DNA of 62,000 nt, taken from contig JBBHKE010001742.1 of assembly GCA_037447655.1 (NCBI GenBank), forward strand, positions 1 to 62,000, written 5' to 3'. The position numbers and the translations under genes are program-made. Position 1 is the stretch's first letter; every line of letters starts with the position of its first letter. Of this stretch, positions 35,521 to 45,914 are shown piece after piece. The notes under the pieces are model-generated. The model did not search any database. It saw only the letters and a program-made list of their open reading frames with translations, and was not told the origin of the DNA. Origin of the DNA: Zygnema cylindricum (lineage: Eukaryota; Streptophyta; Zygnematophyceae; Zygnematales; Zygnemataceae).

Positions 35521-35830
35521 GACTTCCTAGAAGCATGAAAGGTGTGTCTCCTCAGTTAAAGAGTCATGATAAAGCTAGTTGGTCGTTTCAATTAGCATAT
35601 AATCTTATATTGGAGGAAGAGTCTAATACTAAATTCCTTGAAAGAGAAGGACAGGTTGAAGCTTTTGCAACAGACTTTGACAAAAGAGCTTAGTTTATTC
35701 AGAATAGGAATCAGTTTAACCAGAATCAGAACTAGTTTAATTAATTTAATCAGAGGCCAAATAGACAATCTTCTACTGCTTGTTTCTATTGTTCTGAGAA
35801 GGGTCATAGATACAGGTACTTTCCTAAGCT
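35521..35830 (+). pseudogene. gag: Copia-4 gag fragment, broken zinc knuckle
   Basis: C-terminal Gag piece, beginning abruptly after the LTR at a position normally in the middle of the UBN2-like domain. A Gln/Asn-rich linker follows, with TAG/TAA stops in place of likely CAG/CAA glutamine codons (about 35691, 35730 and 35739). The knuckle reads CFYCSEKGHRYRYF: C, C and H are present but the last Cys is Phe. The frame matches the protease downstream. Confidence 0.75.
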
Positions 35831-35858
35831 GAAAAAGGCTAATGAGACAGGTTTATAC

Positions 35859-36212
35859 ATGCCAGGTTGGCAGCAAAGCGAATATCAAAAAGGCTTTTTT
35901 GGAAATCCTACTCGTGGAAATGCTCTCTTTTCAGCTTCTGCAATTGATGCAGATGAGTCTTTGAGCTTCAATAAGCAAGATGAAGCAAAGTTATTTGCTA
36001 TGGCGATAGCAATGGAAGGTCCCAGGGATGCAGTGTGGATCATGGATACGGGAGCATTGGCCCACATGTGCTGGAACAAGACGGCTTTTACAACTCTACA
36101 GCAAACGCCTCCAAAGAGTATATACTATGTTTGTGGGATGAGTGTTCAAACCTCAGCTCAGGGTGATGTATATTTAATGGTAGATGAGGGGGGAAAATTG
36201 ATAGAGAGATGA
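35859..36212 (+). pseudogene. Copia-4 protease fragment
   Basis: Copia aspartic protease region with active site DTGA in VWIMDTGALAHMCW. Its frame is lost at 36208-36232, where a 25 bp unit is duplicated in tandem. Since 25 is not a multiple of three, the duplication shifts the frame and creates a stop. Confidence 0.8.
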
Positions 36213-36233
36213 GGGGGGAAAATTGATAGAGAG
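36184..36233 (+). repeat. 25 bp tandem duplication in copia-4
   Basis: The unit agatga-gggggg-aaaa-ttgatagag occurs twice back to back. It breaks the protease/GAG-pre-integrase reading frame. Confidence 0.9.
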
Positions 36234-36660
36234 AACTCTTCACAATGTTTTGTATGTTCCAGGCTTTAAAAATAATATTTTTTCTACATCCTTTCTGGAA
36301 AGCAAGGGCTTTGAAGTCATTTTGAAAGGAGGTAGACAGGTTGTTAGCAAGAAAAGAAAAGTACCAGTAAAAGGAACTAGAGATGCTAGCAAAATGTATC
36401 CGATGGACATGGCTGAATATAAGAAAAATGATGTTCTCTTCTCCAGTGTCCAATCTGATAATGAGTTGTGGCATAAGAGATTAGGCCGCATGAATTATGA
36501 TTATCTAAAAAAAATGGCGAATTCGGGAAAAGTTGATGGTCTCACATCTCATCTTATAAAATCATGTGATGGTTGTTCACTAAGACAAGATCCACATATT
36601 GCCATTTCCACAAGAAACATACCACATATCGGAAAGGGTTTTGCAGCTAATACATTCTGA
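36223..36660 (+). pseudogene. Copia-4 GAG-pre-integrase domain
   Basis: Contains LHNVLYVPGFKNNIFS and the zinc-binding part WHKRLGRMNYDYL...CDGC. In the usual WHxRLGH pattern the second His is Arg here (CGC), so the HHCC site has lost a ligand. The frame runs to a TGA at 36658, and the integrase core lies in another frame. Confidence 0.8.
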
Positions 36661-37477
36661 TGTTCTCGGTCCTTCACAAGTGGCATCGGCAAGAGGCGTC
36701 CACTAAATGGTCACATTTACAGATGACTACTCAAGGTACACCAAATTTTACTACATGCAACATAAGAGTGAAGTGTTTACTCACTTCAAACACTGTAAAG
36801 TGTGGGCGAAAAAACTTCATGGAGATCTTATATTGGCGCTAAGATCAGACAACGGGAGAGAATACACATCGAAGGAATTCGAAGAATTTCTCCATCAGGA
36901 AGGTATCAGTCACAATCTTCCGTCCATGCTTACAGATAAAGGGCTAGATTTGAAATTGTGGGCTGAAACACTTAACTATGCTGTTTATATTAAAAATAAA
37001 ATTGCTTCTAGATCTGTTAACACTAAACCTTATGAGCTTTGGACAGGAGAAAAACCTGATGTTAGTCACTTTACAATCTTTGGCAACAAGTGTTTTATTT
37101 TAGATACTTCACAAGATACATGGAAAATGGAGGCTAAAGGCCTACTTGGGATTTTCATGGGGTATGATGATAATGCAAAGAGATATAGAGTTTTTGTATT
37201 TGAGAAACAAAAAGTGATTATTTCTAGGAATATCCAGATTAAAGATGAACAGGATACGGTTGACTTTTTTAAAGTGCCAAATCAACCTGCCGAGGAAAAG
37301 CAGGAATATGTCATTTTTCACCATACGCAACGAGTCTACTTTCCACCGGCAAATGCGACACCTCTTTCTTCAGTTCCTCAGGTGCCTTCACAGGATGCTT
37401 CACCACAAGCTACACCTCAGGCGGAAGGAACTACTACACACTCTGTACCTGCTCAAGTTACGGTTCAAACTAAATAG
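36660..37477 (+). pseudogene. Copia-4 integrase core lacking the catalytic Glu segment
   Basis: Shows FTDDYSRYTKFYYM, the second catalytic Asp in RSDNGREY, then EFLHQEGISHNL running straight into LTDKGLDLKLWAETLNYA. The intervening segment that holds PQQNGVAER-type sequence and the catalytic Glu in relatives (present in copia-1 at about 4212-4260) is missing by an in-frame deletion of roughly 25 codons. The first Asp region (HSDVLGP-like, about 36655-36670) is in another frame. A Pro/Gln/Thr-rich linker ends the frame at 37477. Confidence 0.8.
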
Positions 37478-37599
37478 AAAAATCAGAGGTTGCCGACGAT
37501 CTCAGCCTCAGAATTTCCAGGGGGATAGTGATATAGTAGCCGTCTGCAAGCAAGCTCTCACTTTGCTTTTTCTACAGCTACAGAAGAGCCCCTAACGAT

Positions 37600-38164
37600 C
37601 CAAGAATCCTTCTCATCACCTGAGAGAAATCAGTGGATCGAGGCGGAAAACGATGAAATGAAGTCTATTATGGAGGCATAGACATGGGAGCTGGTGGATC
37701 TTCCTCCCGACAGAAAAATCCATCGGCAACAAATAGGTATTCAAGGTGAAGCTGAACTCGGACAACACCATCGAAAGGTATAAGGCCAGACTAGTGGCAA
37801 GGGGTATAATCAAAAAGAAGGTATTGACTTTGAGGAAACCTTCTCTCTAGTTGTTAGATTTCCCACTATCAGAATATTGCTAAGTCTACCGGCTATCGAG
37901 AATATGGAAATACATCAAATGGATGTTAAAACGACCTTCTTGCATGGAGAGTTAGAAGAAACCATTTATATGAAACAACGTGAAATGTATGTTGAAAAGG
38001 GAAAGTAAGAATTATTGTGTAAATTGATGAAATCTTTGTATGGGCTAAAACACGCTCCGCGTCACTCGAATTTGAAGTTAGATGAGTTTTTGACTGGGCT
38101 GGGATTTAAGAGAATTAGCTTTGATTTTTTTGTATATGTCTTACAAGGGGAGGATTGGATACTA
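37600..38164 (+). pseudogene. Copia-4 reverse transcriptase, N-terminal part
   Basis: RVT_2 start W..AENDEM, TWELVDLPP, then FKVKLNSDNTIERYKARLVARG in a shifted frame, HQMDVKTTFLHGELEETIYM (catalytic Asp region) and LMKSLYGLKHAPRH. Stops at about 37679 and 38007 and a frameshift near 37720 disable it. The domain is interrupted at 38164, immediately upstream of the YVDD box, by TR-GAG-2. Confidence 0.8.
38160..38164. repeat. TR-GAG-2 left TSD TACTA
   Basis: Perfect match to 42073-42077. Five bp is the size usual for copia integrases. Confidence 0.9.
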
Positions 38165-39324
38165 TGTTGTTTTTGAAATGTTAGTTTCGTACTTACGCCA
38201 CATTTTGTGCGCACGCGACGGTTCGTGCGTAGATTATTACCGGAAATATTGTGGTGGTACAAATGGAGGTTCGAATGGATTTGTGGATTGGGGGAGTAAT
38301 TGTACGATTGAAATTAAAGGATTAATTGAGTGGCTCGGAATACGTTTACAAATGGACGGCGGATCGCGAAGCGATCCGATGTGAAATTTACGAAATGTTG
38401 AATATGTACGCCGCCGGTACGAAGCGTCTTATTTGGACAAGTGTATTTTATTTGCGAGAGGCGTATTTATTGCAAAGGATGCAAGTTCGGTACGGTTTAA
38501 TTTCGGCAAGTGGTCCGTGGTACATTTGGAGGGCGGACGGCGTCCGCCGATATTTCCAAAGGATTGTATTTTGATAATGTGGTATCAAGTGGACCGTACG
38601 TATGTGATATCGGTTCATGGCGTGGTTTCGTCCTCAAGTGACTAATCAAGTTGATGCTTAGTACGCGGATTTTACGGAAGCGTCGATGTAAATATTTGGT
38701 TGAACATTGATGTGTCTTTTTGTGAATTATTTATTAGTGTAGATTTACTCACTTTGACATACCTTGAAGTATTCGGGTATACCGACATTAATAGAGGTAG
38801 CTGGTAGATAGCGTACCGCTGATATGCCTCCGTACATTCAGCAGTAAGCTCTTGTATATATTTGTAGGACTTCGTCATTTTAGGACATAGGAACTTTTTG
38901 GACCAAAAACTGTTTATGGTTATTTTTGGTAATTTTATCTGAGGATTACTCTCAGATTTGCTAGCGGAATTATCTGAAATTCTGCATGTTTGTTCCTATT
39001 TATATTTTTAATACTGTCACAGATTTTCAGGTCTATTGTGTGCCTGGTCTGTGTTTTACTTCATTGTGAAGTTAGTCTGTCTGATCAAAGTTCTGGCAGA
39101 CTGTTTTTCTGCAACTTTGACTAGATGATGGGATCAATCTGTTTATTATTTTTGTCTGAAACTTTGTGAGGTCATTTTATATCCTAGATGATATCTGTAA
39201 ATGTAGTTTCAGCTTGTTTTGTGAAATCTGTTGAATTCTGTGTGTATCCAAAGTACGCTGTTTTTAGGGTAGTCTGTGGTGCTTCCTAGGGTGAATCCAT
39301 GGCTAAAAATGGCTATGGACAACA
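38165..39324 (+). repeat. TR-GAG-2 5' LTR
   Basis: TGTTGTTTTTGAAATG to CTATGGACAACA, 1160 bp. It has the perfect hairpin CGGATCGC-GAA-GCGATCCG at 38360-38378 and carries the gag ATG (39299) 26 bp before its end. Confidence 0.92.
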
Positions 39325-40576
39325 GGTTATGGGCCCACGCCCATGGCGCTCCATATTGGATGAATCTTACTTACCCATATTTGATGGAACTGAATATTAT
39401 TGTTGGAGGAGTATTATGAAGAGCTACTTCAAGTTGAGGGAGCTTATGGATGTGGTGGATGGGACATGTGTCGAAACATCGGCTGAATGGGAGGAAAAAA
39501 ACCTGGGGTGCTTGAGGATTATCAAGCAATCTATGACTAAGGAATTTGTAATGATGTACCTTGATGTGAAGAGTGCAGTTGAATTGTGGAAGTGTTTAGA
39601 ATGCACTTATCAAAAGACTTCTGTGTATCATTGGATGATTAGTGCTACAAAAATATTTGAATATAAATATGCTGGAGGTAGCATGTTGAAATATTGCCTT
39701 AGTTTGCAAAGATTGTTTGCAGAAAATGATATTGTAGGAGGAAACTTTACAAATGTTCAAAAAGTTCTCTTGTTAATGAAAGGATTACCTAAAGAATATA
39801 GGTGTGCTTTAGATAGATTAAAACAAGTTGATAAAAAGGATTGGAGCTTACCTTTAGCAATCAGATTTGTTTTAGATGAAGAAGATGATAAAGAGGCTTT
39901 AAAGAATAGGGGGAATTTTCAGGGTGTGAGATCACAATTTCAGAAAAATTGAAAAAATGGTAAATCAGAAAATTGTTTTTATTGTAATGATTTAGGACAT
40001 ACTTTTAGAGTATGTCCACTTTATAAAAGTGCATGTGTCACAGGAAATTTTCGAAATGGATGGGATGACAATCGGGTTCTACCCCCTACACGAAAGGCTA
40101 CACTTCACGTTGATGAATTTGTATACTTGCCGACTGTTATTTTTCTAAATATGGAAAATGAGGAAGGAAGGGAAACATACTCTGTCACCGAAAATGGAGT
40201 AAAGAATGAGGTGACAGAAAAGGATTTGGTTTTTGTCAATTTTTCCGATGACAGATTGGTGAGTGATAAATATTTACAGGAGGAAGAGGTTAATGTAGTG
40301 AGGATAGCTGGAGAGAGTGAAGGTCAATTAGAAGTGGAAACTGAAAATAATTTGCATGAGGAGAATACTCTACTTAAAGAGGGAAAGAGAAAAAATGTTC
40401 AAAAAATTGAAGTAGGAGAGGAAGTTTATATTATTGGAAAAGAAAACAAAAGTTCAAAAATTGAGAAAATACCAAAATTTATTAAGAAAACAAAGAAAAG
40501 AAGTAGAAGTAAAAAGATAAACCGTAGAAGAAAACATGTTCAGAAAATGGTCAAAAGAAAGCATCGTGGAAAATAA
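39299..40576 (+). pseudogene. gag: TR-GAG-2 Gag with charged C-terminal extension
   Basis: 425 codons in one frame with a single TGA at codon 218. It starts MAKNGYGQQVMGPRPW, against MAEIGYGQQVMGPHPW in TR-GAG-1. The UBN2-like part has YLPIFDGTEYYCW and LLLMKGLPKEYRCAL. The CCHC knuckle ligands are C226, C229, H234 and C239. The extension (240-425) keeps VTEKDLVFVNFSDDRLVS, SEGQLEVE, a KNVQKIEVGEEV segment and a basic end (KKTKKRSRSKK, RRRKHVQK), all conserved with TR-GAG-1 but shorter by about 150 residues. The function of the extension is unknown; basic ends in Gag usually suggest nucleic acid binding or nuclear targeting, which is inference here. Confidence 0.82.
39325..39338 (+). promoter_or_regulatory. 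TR-GAG-2 primer-binding site (half-tRNA iMet)
   Basis: GGTTATGGGCCCAC, identical to the TR-GAG-1 PBS, directly after the LTR. It complements the initiator tRNA-Met anticodon arm and lies inside the gag frame. Confidence 0.8.
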
Positions 40577-40759
40577 TTTAGGGGAAGTAATTATCTTTTA
40601 CATTTAATAATTTTTTGACGAAATTCTGATTTAAAACTTTGAATTTTGAAATTGTGTGAGAAGGAAAGTTTTTACTTTGAAGACCTAGAAAGAGGTAGTG
40701 GAAGCAATGGTGTGTTTAGGAAGGAAGGATTTTGGAAGACATGGCAACAGGCAGTTGGA

Positions 40760-40836
40760 GCAGTGGCGACGTCAGCGGAAGCAGTGGTGATGTCAGTGGA
40801 AGCAGTGGTGATGTCAGCGGAAGCAGTGGTGATATT
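40760..40836 (+). repeat. 21 bp tandem repeat in TR-GAG-2 tail
   Basis: About four units of GCGGAAGCAGTGGTGATGTCA with small changes, between gag and the PPT. Confidence 0.85.
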
Positions 40837-40904
40837 TGAACGAAAGGTACAGTTTCATTTGACACGCTGCATACTTTATTATGGGTGCATGAAACTAAAA
40901 TTTC

Positions 40905-40911
40905 GGGGGAG
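40905..40911 (+). other. TR-GAG-2 polypurine tract
   Basis: GGGGGAG directly before the 3' LTR, as in TR-GAG-1. Confidence 0.8.
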
Positions 40912-42072
40912 TGTTGTTTTTGAAATGTTAGTTTCGTACTTACGCCACATTTTGTGCGCACGCGACGGTTCGTGCGTAGATTATTACCGGAAATATTGTG
41001 GTGGTACAAATGGAGGTTCGAATGGATTTGTGGATTGGGGGAGTAATTGTACGATTGAAATTAAAGGGATTAATTGAGTGGCTCGGAATACGTTTATAAA
41101 TGGACGGCGGATCGCGAAGCGATCCGATGTGAAATTTACGAAATGTTGAATATGTACGCCGCCGGTACGAAGCGTCTTATTTGGAAAAGTGTATTTTATT
41201 TGCGAGAGGCGTAATTATTGCAAAGGACGCAAGTTCGGTACGGTTTAATTTCGGCAAGTGGTCCGTGGTACATTTGGAGGGCGGACGGCGTCCGCCGATA
41301 TTTCCAAAGGATTGTATTTTGATAATGTGGTATCAAGTGGACCGTACGTATGTGACATCGGTTCATGGCGTGGTTTCGTCCTCAAGTGACTAATCAAGTT
41401 GATACTCAGTACGCGGATTTTACGGAAGCGTCGATGTAAATATTTGGTTGAACATTGATGTGTCTTTTTGTGAATTATTTATTAGTGTAGATTTACTCAA
41501 TTTGACATACCTTGAAGTATTCGGGTATAACGACATTAATAGAGGTAGCTGGTAGATAGCGTACCGCTGATATGCCTCCGTACATTCAGCAGTAAGCTCT
41601 TGTATATATTTGTAGGACTTCGTCATTTTAGGACATAGGAACTTTTTGGACCAAAAACTGTTTATGGTTATTTTTGGTAATTTTATCTGAGGATTACTCT
41701 CAGATTTGCTAGCGGAATTATCTGAAATTCTGCATGTTTGTTCCTATTTATATTTTTAATACTGTCACAGATTTTCAGGTCTATTGTGTGCCTGGTCTGT
41801 GTTTTACTTCATTGTGAAGTTAGTCTGTCTGATCAAAGTTCTGGCAGACTGTTTTTCTGCAACTTTGACTAGATGATGTGATCAATCTGTTTATTATTTT
41901 TGTCTGAAACTTTGTGAGGTCATTTTATATCCTAGATAATATCTGTAAATGTAGTTTCAGCTTGTTTTGTGAAATCTGTTGAATTCTGTGTGTATCCAAA
42001 GTACGCTGTTTTTAGGGTAGTTTGTGGTGCTTCCTAGGGTGAATCCATGGCTAGAAATGGCTATGGACAACG
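40912..42072 (+). repeat. TR-GAG-2 3' LTR
   Basis: 1161 bp, with one extra G relative to the 5' LTR (near 41067). It ends GGACAACG, so the terminal A has become G, and TSD TACTA follows. Confidence 0.92.
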
Positions 42073-43092
42073 TACTATACATTGTTGTATATGTGGATGA
42101 CTTAATATTAGTAAGTAAGTCAATGGATGCAATAAACCGCATTTAAACGACTTTAAGGTCTAGGTTCGAGATGAAGGACATTGGTAAGGCCAAGTATATT
42201 TTAGGAATACAGGTAGAAAGAGACAAAAACAAAATGCTGATTATGTTGACGCAAAAAGAAGCAATAGGTAACATGTTGGAAAGATTTGAAATTAAAGATG
42301 TAAATAAATATATAACTCCCATGGAATTAAGACAGAAATTGGAAGGAAAGGATTCAGAGTCAAACATTATGGTGTTTGAGAGTCTAGAGTCACGATGGAG
42401 GAGTTTATGGCTTTAAAGCCATATCGACAGGTAGTTGGAAGTCTTATATATATTATGAACTGTATGAGACCTGATATCGTAGCAGCTGTGGGGGTCTTGG
42501 GTAAAAGTTTGCAGATTCCTAAAAAGGTAGATTGGGAAGCACCAAAAAGGGTGCTGAGATATCTTGCAGGTACTCGAAATCTTAAGCTTTTACTCGGAGG
42601 AGGAGAGGTGAAAATACAGACGTGGAGCGATGCTAGCTATGGAGACATGCCAAGCCAGAATTCTACGACCGACTTTGTTTTGACGATTGGAGATGGAACT
42701 TGCTGCTAGAGTAGCAAGTTACAAAAGGTTACAACCCAATCCACAATAGAGTCAGAATATATGGCAACAACTTCCGCCATCAAGGAGCTCCTATGTGTCA
42801 AGTCTGTTTTACAGGAACTTGTGTTTATGCAAACTTGTCCTCAGGCTATCTGGTGTGACAACCAAACAACCATTGCAATTGCCTCTAACCCTAGCCATCA
42901 CTTTAAGAGCAAACAAAGAGCAAACACATGGATGTTAGACTTCACTTTGTTAGAGAAAAAGTACTTGCAAAAGTCGTTTAAGTGTGTTATTTACCGAACG
43001 AGAAGATGGTGGCTAACATGTTAACAAAAGCCCTTCCTGCTCCTAAGTTACATTTTTGCAGAGATGCTATTGGACTAAGTGAGTAACTGAGT
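42073..43092 (+). pseudogene. Copia-4 RT C-terminus (YVDD) and RNase H
   Basis: Continues copia-4 pol after the insertion. It begins with the second TACTA, then the YVDD box (about 42090-42101), MKDIGKAKYILGI, VVGSLIYIMNCMRPDI, WSDASYGD, and RNase H with QSTIESEYMA and CDNQTTIAI. Stops lie at about 42147, 42414 and 42707, and a frameshift follows HHFKSK. ANMLTKALPAPKLHFCRDAIGL is readable in the next frame up to the PPT. It is twin to 33960-34979. Confidence 0.85.
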
Positions 43093-43102
43093 AAAAAAAT
43101 TT

Positions 43103-43109
43103 AGGGGAG
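43103..43109 (+). other. Copia-4 polypurine tract
   Basis: AGGGGAG before TGTTTTAATT, the start of the right LTR. Confidence 0.75.
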
Positions 43110-44123
43110 TGTTTTAATTTAGAAATCTTTATTTCAGTAGATAAGGTTAAAACAACATATAATATTTTCAAAGTAGACTGCTGTAATACTTACCTTAATT
43201 AGTGTTACAATAGTGAAAGTACAATAGAGTATATTGTACTTTTACAGGGACATGCGTAGGCAAGAGATCGTATGTAGGTTTTATGGAGTGGCGCCGACAG
43301 TCAGCCACACGTGTCACGCAGTTGACGATTAGATTCATTGGATTGGACGAACGGGATCTGAACCGGGTATTCCCGAAATATATGGTACGGTTCGACGGTA
43401 CCATCGTCGATTGAATTTGTTCCAACGGACGGGATTCACCTGGGACCACAAGCGTGATTCACGAGGGACCGCAAGCGTGATTCACGTGGGACCACAAGTG
43501 ACGAAGCACTCAAGTGCTTCGTACTACACGACCACAGTCAACTGGACTTTAGCGACTACCGCTGACTAAGTAGCTGGAACGTTTTGTGTATGGTTCGATA
43601 TCTGAAAATATCTGAATAAACATTGTTTTGTAGTTTAGTGTAATAAAAAATAGTGTTCCACTAATTAGGTTTTTGGAAAGTAGTAATTAAGGTTTTTGAG
43701 GTACTTACGGGATAGTAATGTACATGTAGGATACTTTGTCGTTAGTCAAGATAATAACCGCAATAATAGTAACCCAAATTAGTGTAGACCAATAGAAACA
43801 CACTTTGAGTATATAACTTAGGACTTAGCCAATTTTGTAGTATCCAGTTTTGGGAATATGATTTTCTAATGGCAGTTTTTGGGAAACTTCCAGACATCAT
43901 ATCTTATGGTTTACTGGGTCATTTGGGCTGCAATTTTGGGAATTGTCAATTTAATGAATTGTGTATCATGATGGCAAATTTGAGGCATATTGCTCTTCCG
44001 AGTCATATTTTGTGTAAGCTGAAATTTTGTATTGAGTAGGTGCTTGATATCTTTTGTTGTTTTCCATGTCTACTTCCAGTACTACTGCTGGTCCTCCTCT
44101 TGCAACTTGGTTTTATAACAACA
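43110..44123 (+). repeat. Copia-4 right LTR
   Basis: TGTTTTAATTTAG to about TTATAACAACA (1014 bp). The 5' half equals 34997-35520. The end is inferred by analogy with the TR-GAG LTRs, which also end ACAACA. An ATG at 44066 ([16 protein letters not shown]) 58 bp before the end looks like a gag start, as in the other family. Confidence 0.65.
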
Positions 44124-44270
44124 TATATGTGTATATATATATTTGTATATATATACGTATATATATGTATATATATGTGTATATATATACATATATATAT
44201 TTATATAAATATGTGTATATATATTTGTATATATACGTATATTTATATGTATATATGTGTATATATATAC
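44124..44270. repeat. TA-rich microsatellite, left part
   Basis: ATATATGT/ATACGTAT-type repeats. Together with 44919-45066 it is one array split by the solo LTR. Confidence 0.95.
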
Positions 44271-44918
44271 TGAAATTCTATGGGCTCCATTGCCCACAAA
44301 ATTCGCAGATCCAAAAGAAGCTAATCTAGATAGTGCCCACTCCAAGTTGATATAAACCCAAATGAATGATCCCTTGACAATTAAAACCCCAATACACCTT
44401 CACCCCTGTGAAGAGAAGACCTTTTGTGTGCTCAGTTCCACCACAGAATGCAAAGTTTGAATATGTGTTTTGGACAAAATTCCCCACTTTGAATTTCCCA
44501 CTGAATAAGTGCCACCCTGGCACGCAAAGACACTGACCAACTACACCCCTGTGTAGCTTGGACTCCCTTGAGTCCGTAGCAAAAAGAATCACTGAATTTG
44601 CTCACCCGAGCAGTTTTTGGTTATTTGTTAGTTTGTTAGAACTCTCTACTTCTACAATTATAAATACCTATTGTACCCCACATATGCCAATGGATGATAG
44701 GTACTAGGATCAAATCTTGATTATGGCAGTCCTCTTTTGCTACAAACTACGAATCAGCCATTCCCCTTAGTCAGCCATGGCACTCGCTCTCTCTCTAGTC
44801 TTCAGTGACTGCAACAAGTATGGGGACCGGAGAGATTTGAGCAAGAAGCAGGCTGCCTTTGTTGACTTACTCTATTTATTTTTCCAATACAGACATAGAA
44901 AATACATCCATTTCAACA
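44271..44918 (-). mobile_element. Solo LTR of copia-1 family, internally deleted
   Basis: On the minus strand it runs TGTTGAAATGG to CATAGAATTTCA, 648 bp. It has perfect 5 bp TSDs TATAC on both sides (44266-44270, 44919-44923). It matches 58662-59897 at both ends but lacks the middle ~590 bp, joining the '...aaataac(c)aaaaactgctc' part to 'gagcaaattcagtgattc'. No internal retrotransposon sequence is present, so LTR-LTR recombination is the simplest origin. Confidence 0.88.
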
Positions 44919-45066
44919 TATACGTATATATCTATGTGTGTATATATATGTATACGTATATATATATATATGTATATGTATGTATATATATATACATATA
45001 TATATATATGTATGTATATATATACATACATATATATATGTATATACATATGTATGTGTATATATG
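44919..45066. repeat. TA-rich microsatellite, right part
   Basis: Continues the array at 44124-44270. It abuts the 3' end of the minus-strand LINE and may be its repeat tail. Confidence 0.9.
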
Positions 45067-45137
45067 GTGTGCTGGCTTTAGTAAATAGCGCGATGGTAAA
45101 CCATCTCAGTCCATAGGAACAAAAAGAAGTAGCATTG

Positions 45138-45881
45138 CTAAAACTGAAAAACCACATAACGAGTGAATAAAAAAAAACGAAAATCAAGGCAAAAACGAAG
45201 AAAATACAAAAGGGTGGCAGGGAAGTCGAAAACACCCAAAAAAGCAAAACCCAACAAACAAAACATCAAAGGAAAAACTAACACGTAGCAAAAAGTCCGC
45301 AACAAAACTACAAATCTACGGAAAGCAACCACGTAAGTCCTCGAATCCCAGAGGAGCACGAGGAGGAAGTTCCGGAACACGTCGTCGATCCATAACGGCA
45401 ACAGACGATCGAAGTAATATAGAAGACGGAAAAACGTTGAGGATAAAAAGATGCAAGGACTAAAATAGGAGGGCTTCCAGGGTCCTCGCCTCTCGAACGA
45501 ACGTTGACCACAAGTACAAAAAAACTTGTCCAAAGCCACACCCAAACATCTAAACATCTCGACTGCAATCGGAATGAAGCTATCCATAGCGTCGCGATGG
45601 GCATAATCACACTCCTTCCATTTGGCCGCGTCACGGGCGGCCTCTCCCACATGCCGAACGGCTTGGTTATCGAGTGTAGTTAATGCAGGGTTCGCCAAAA
45701 CAATGTCACCAAATGTATGACACGCACCATCAAATAATACAAGGTCAATCCGACGCGAAGGAATAATATGAGAGACCTCCCGACGAACAGAAAATCCCCC
45801 CAAAGATGCGATAGTAGCGATGGTGTCTCGAATCGTGTCGTGCGCTTGAATCAACTCGCCCCCATGGGAGCAACGAAACAA
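45138..45881 (-). pseudogene. LINE C-terminal RLE-like nuclease region
   Basis: Begins with a Cys/His cluster (CSHGGELIQAHD) and then RREVSHIIPSRRIDLVLFDG...GDIVLANPAL...KWKECDYAHRD...FIPIAVEMF. The order E/RxDLVL/GDI/K fits a PD-(D/E)XK nuclease as in R2-class LINEs, which nicks the target DNA. Only the first ~125 residues look like protein of this family; the remainder probably reads into the 3' UTR. The start is the first ATG after a frame change, not the natural start. Confidence 0.6.
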
Positions 45882-45914
45882 ATGGACCCGGTAAGGCTCG
45901 AGAACGTGGCGGCC

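Larger units (their letters stand above)
38165..42072 (+). mobile_element. TR-GAG-2: gag-only copia element nested in copia-4 RT
   Basis: 3908 bp. LTRs are 38165-39324 and 40912-42072, PBS 39325-39338, PPT 40905-40911, with perfect 5 bp TSDs TACTA. The LTRs differ at only about a dozen positions that I can count, so the insertion is fairly recent. The internal region holds only gag and a short tail. It is the same family as TR-GAG-1: same gag N-terminus, PBS, PPT and LTR motifs. Confidence 0.92.
34997..44123 (+). mobile_element. Copia-4: Ty1/copia element split by TR-GAG-2
   Basis: A copia element with a shortened left LTR (34997-35520), truncated gag, protease, integrase and N-terminal RT, then the TR-GAG-2 insertion, the rest of RT and RNase H, PPT (43103-43109) and a right LTR (43110 to about 44123). 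Left LTR and gag are joined by a deletion that removed the LTR 3' half, the PBS and the first part of gag. Every domain has a stop, frameshift or deletion, so the element is dead. Confidence 0.85.
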
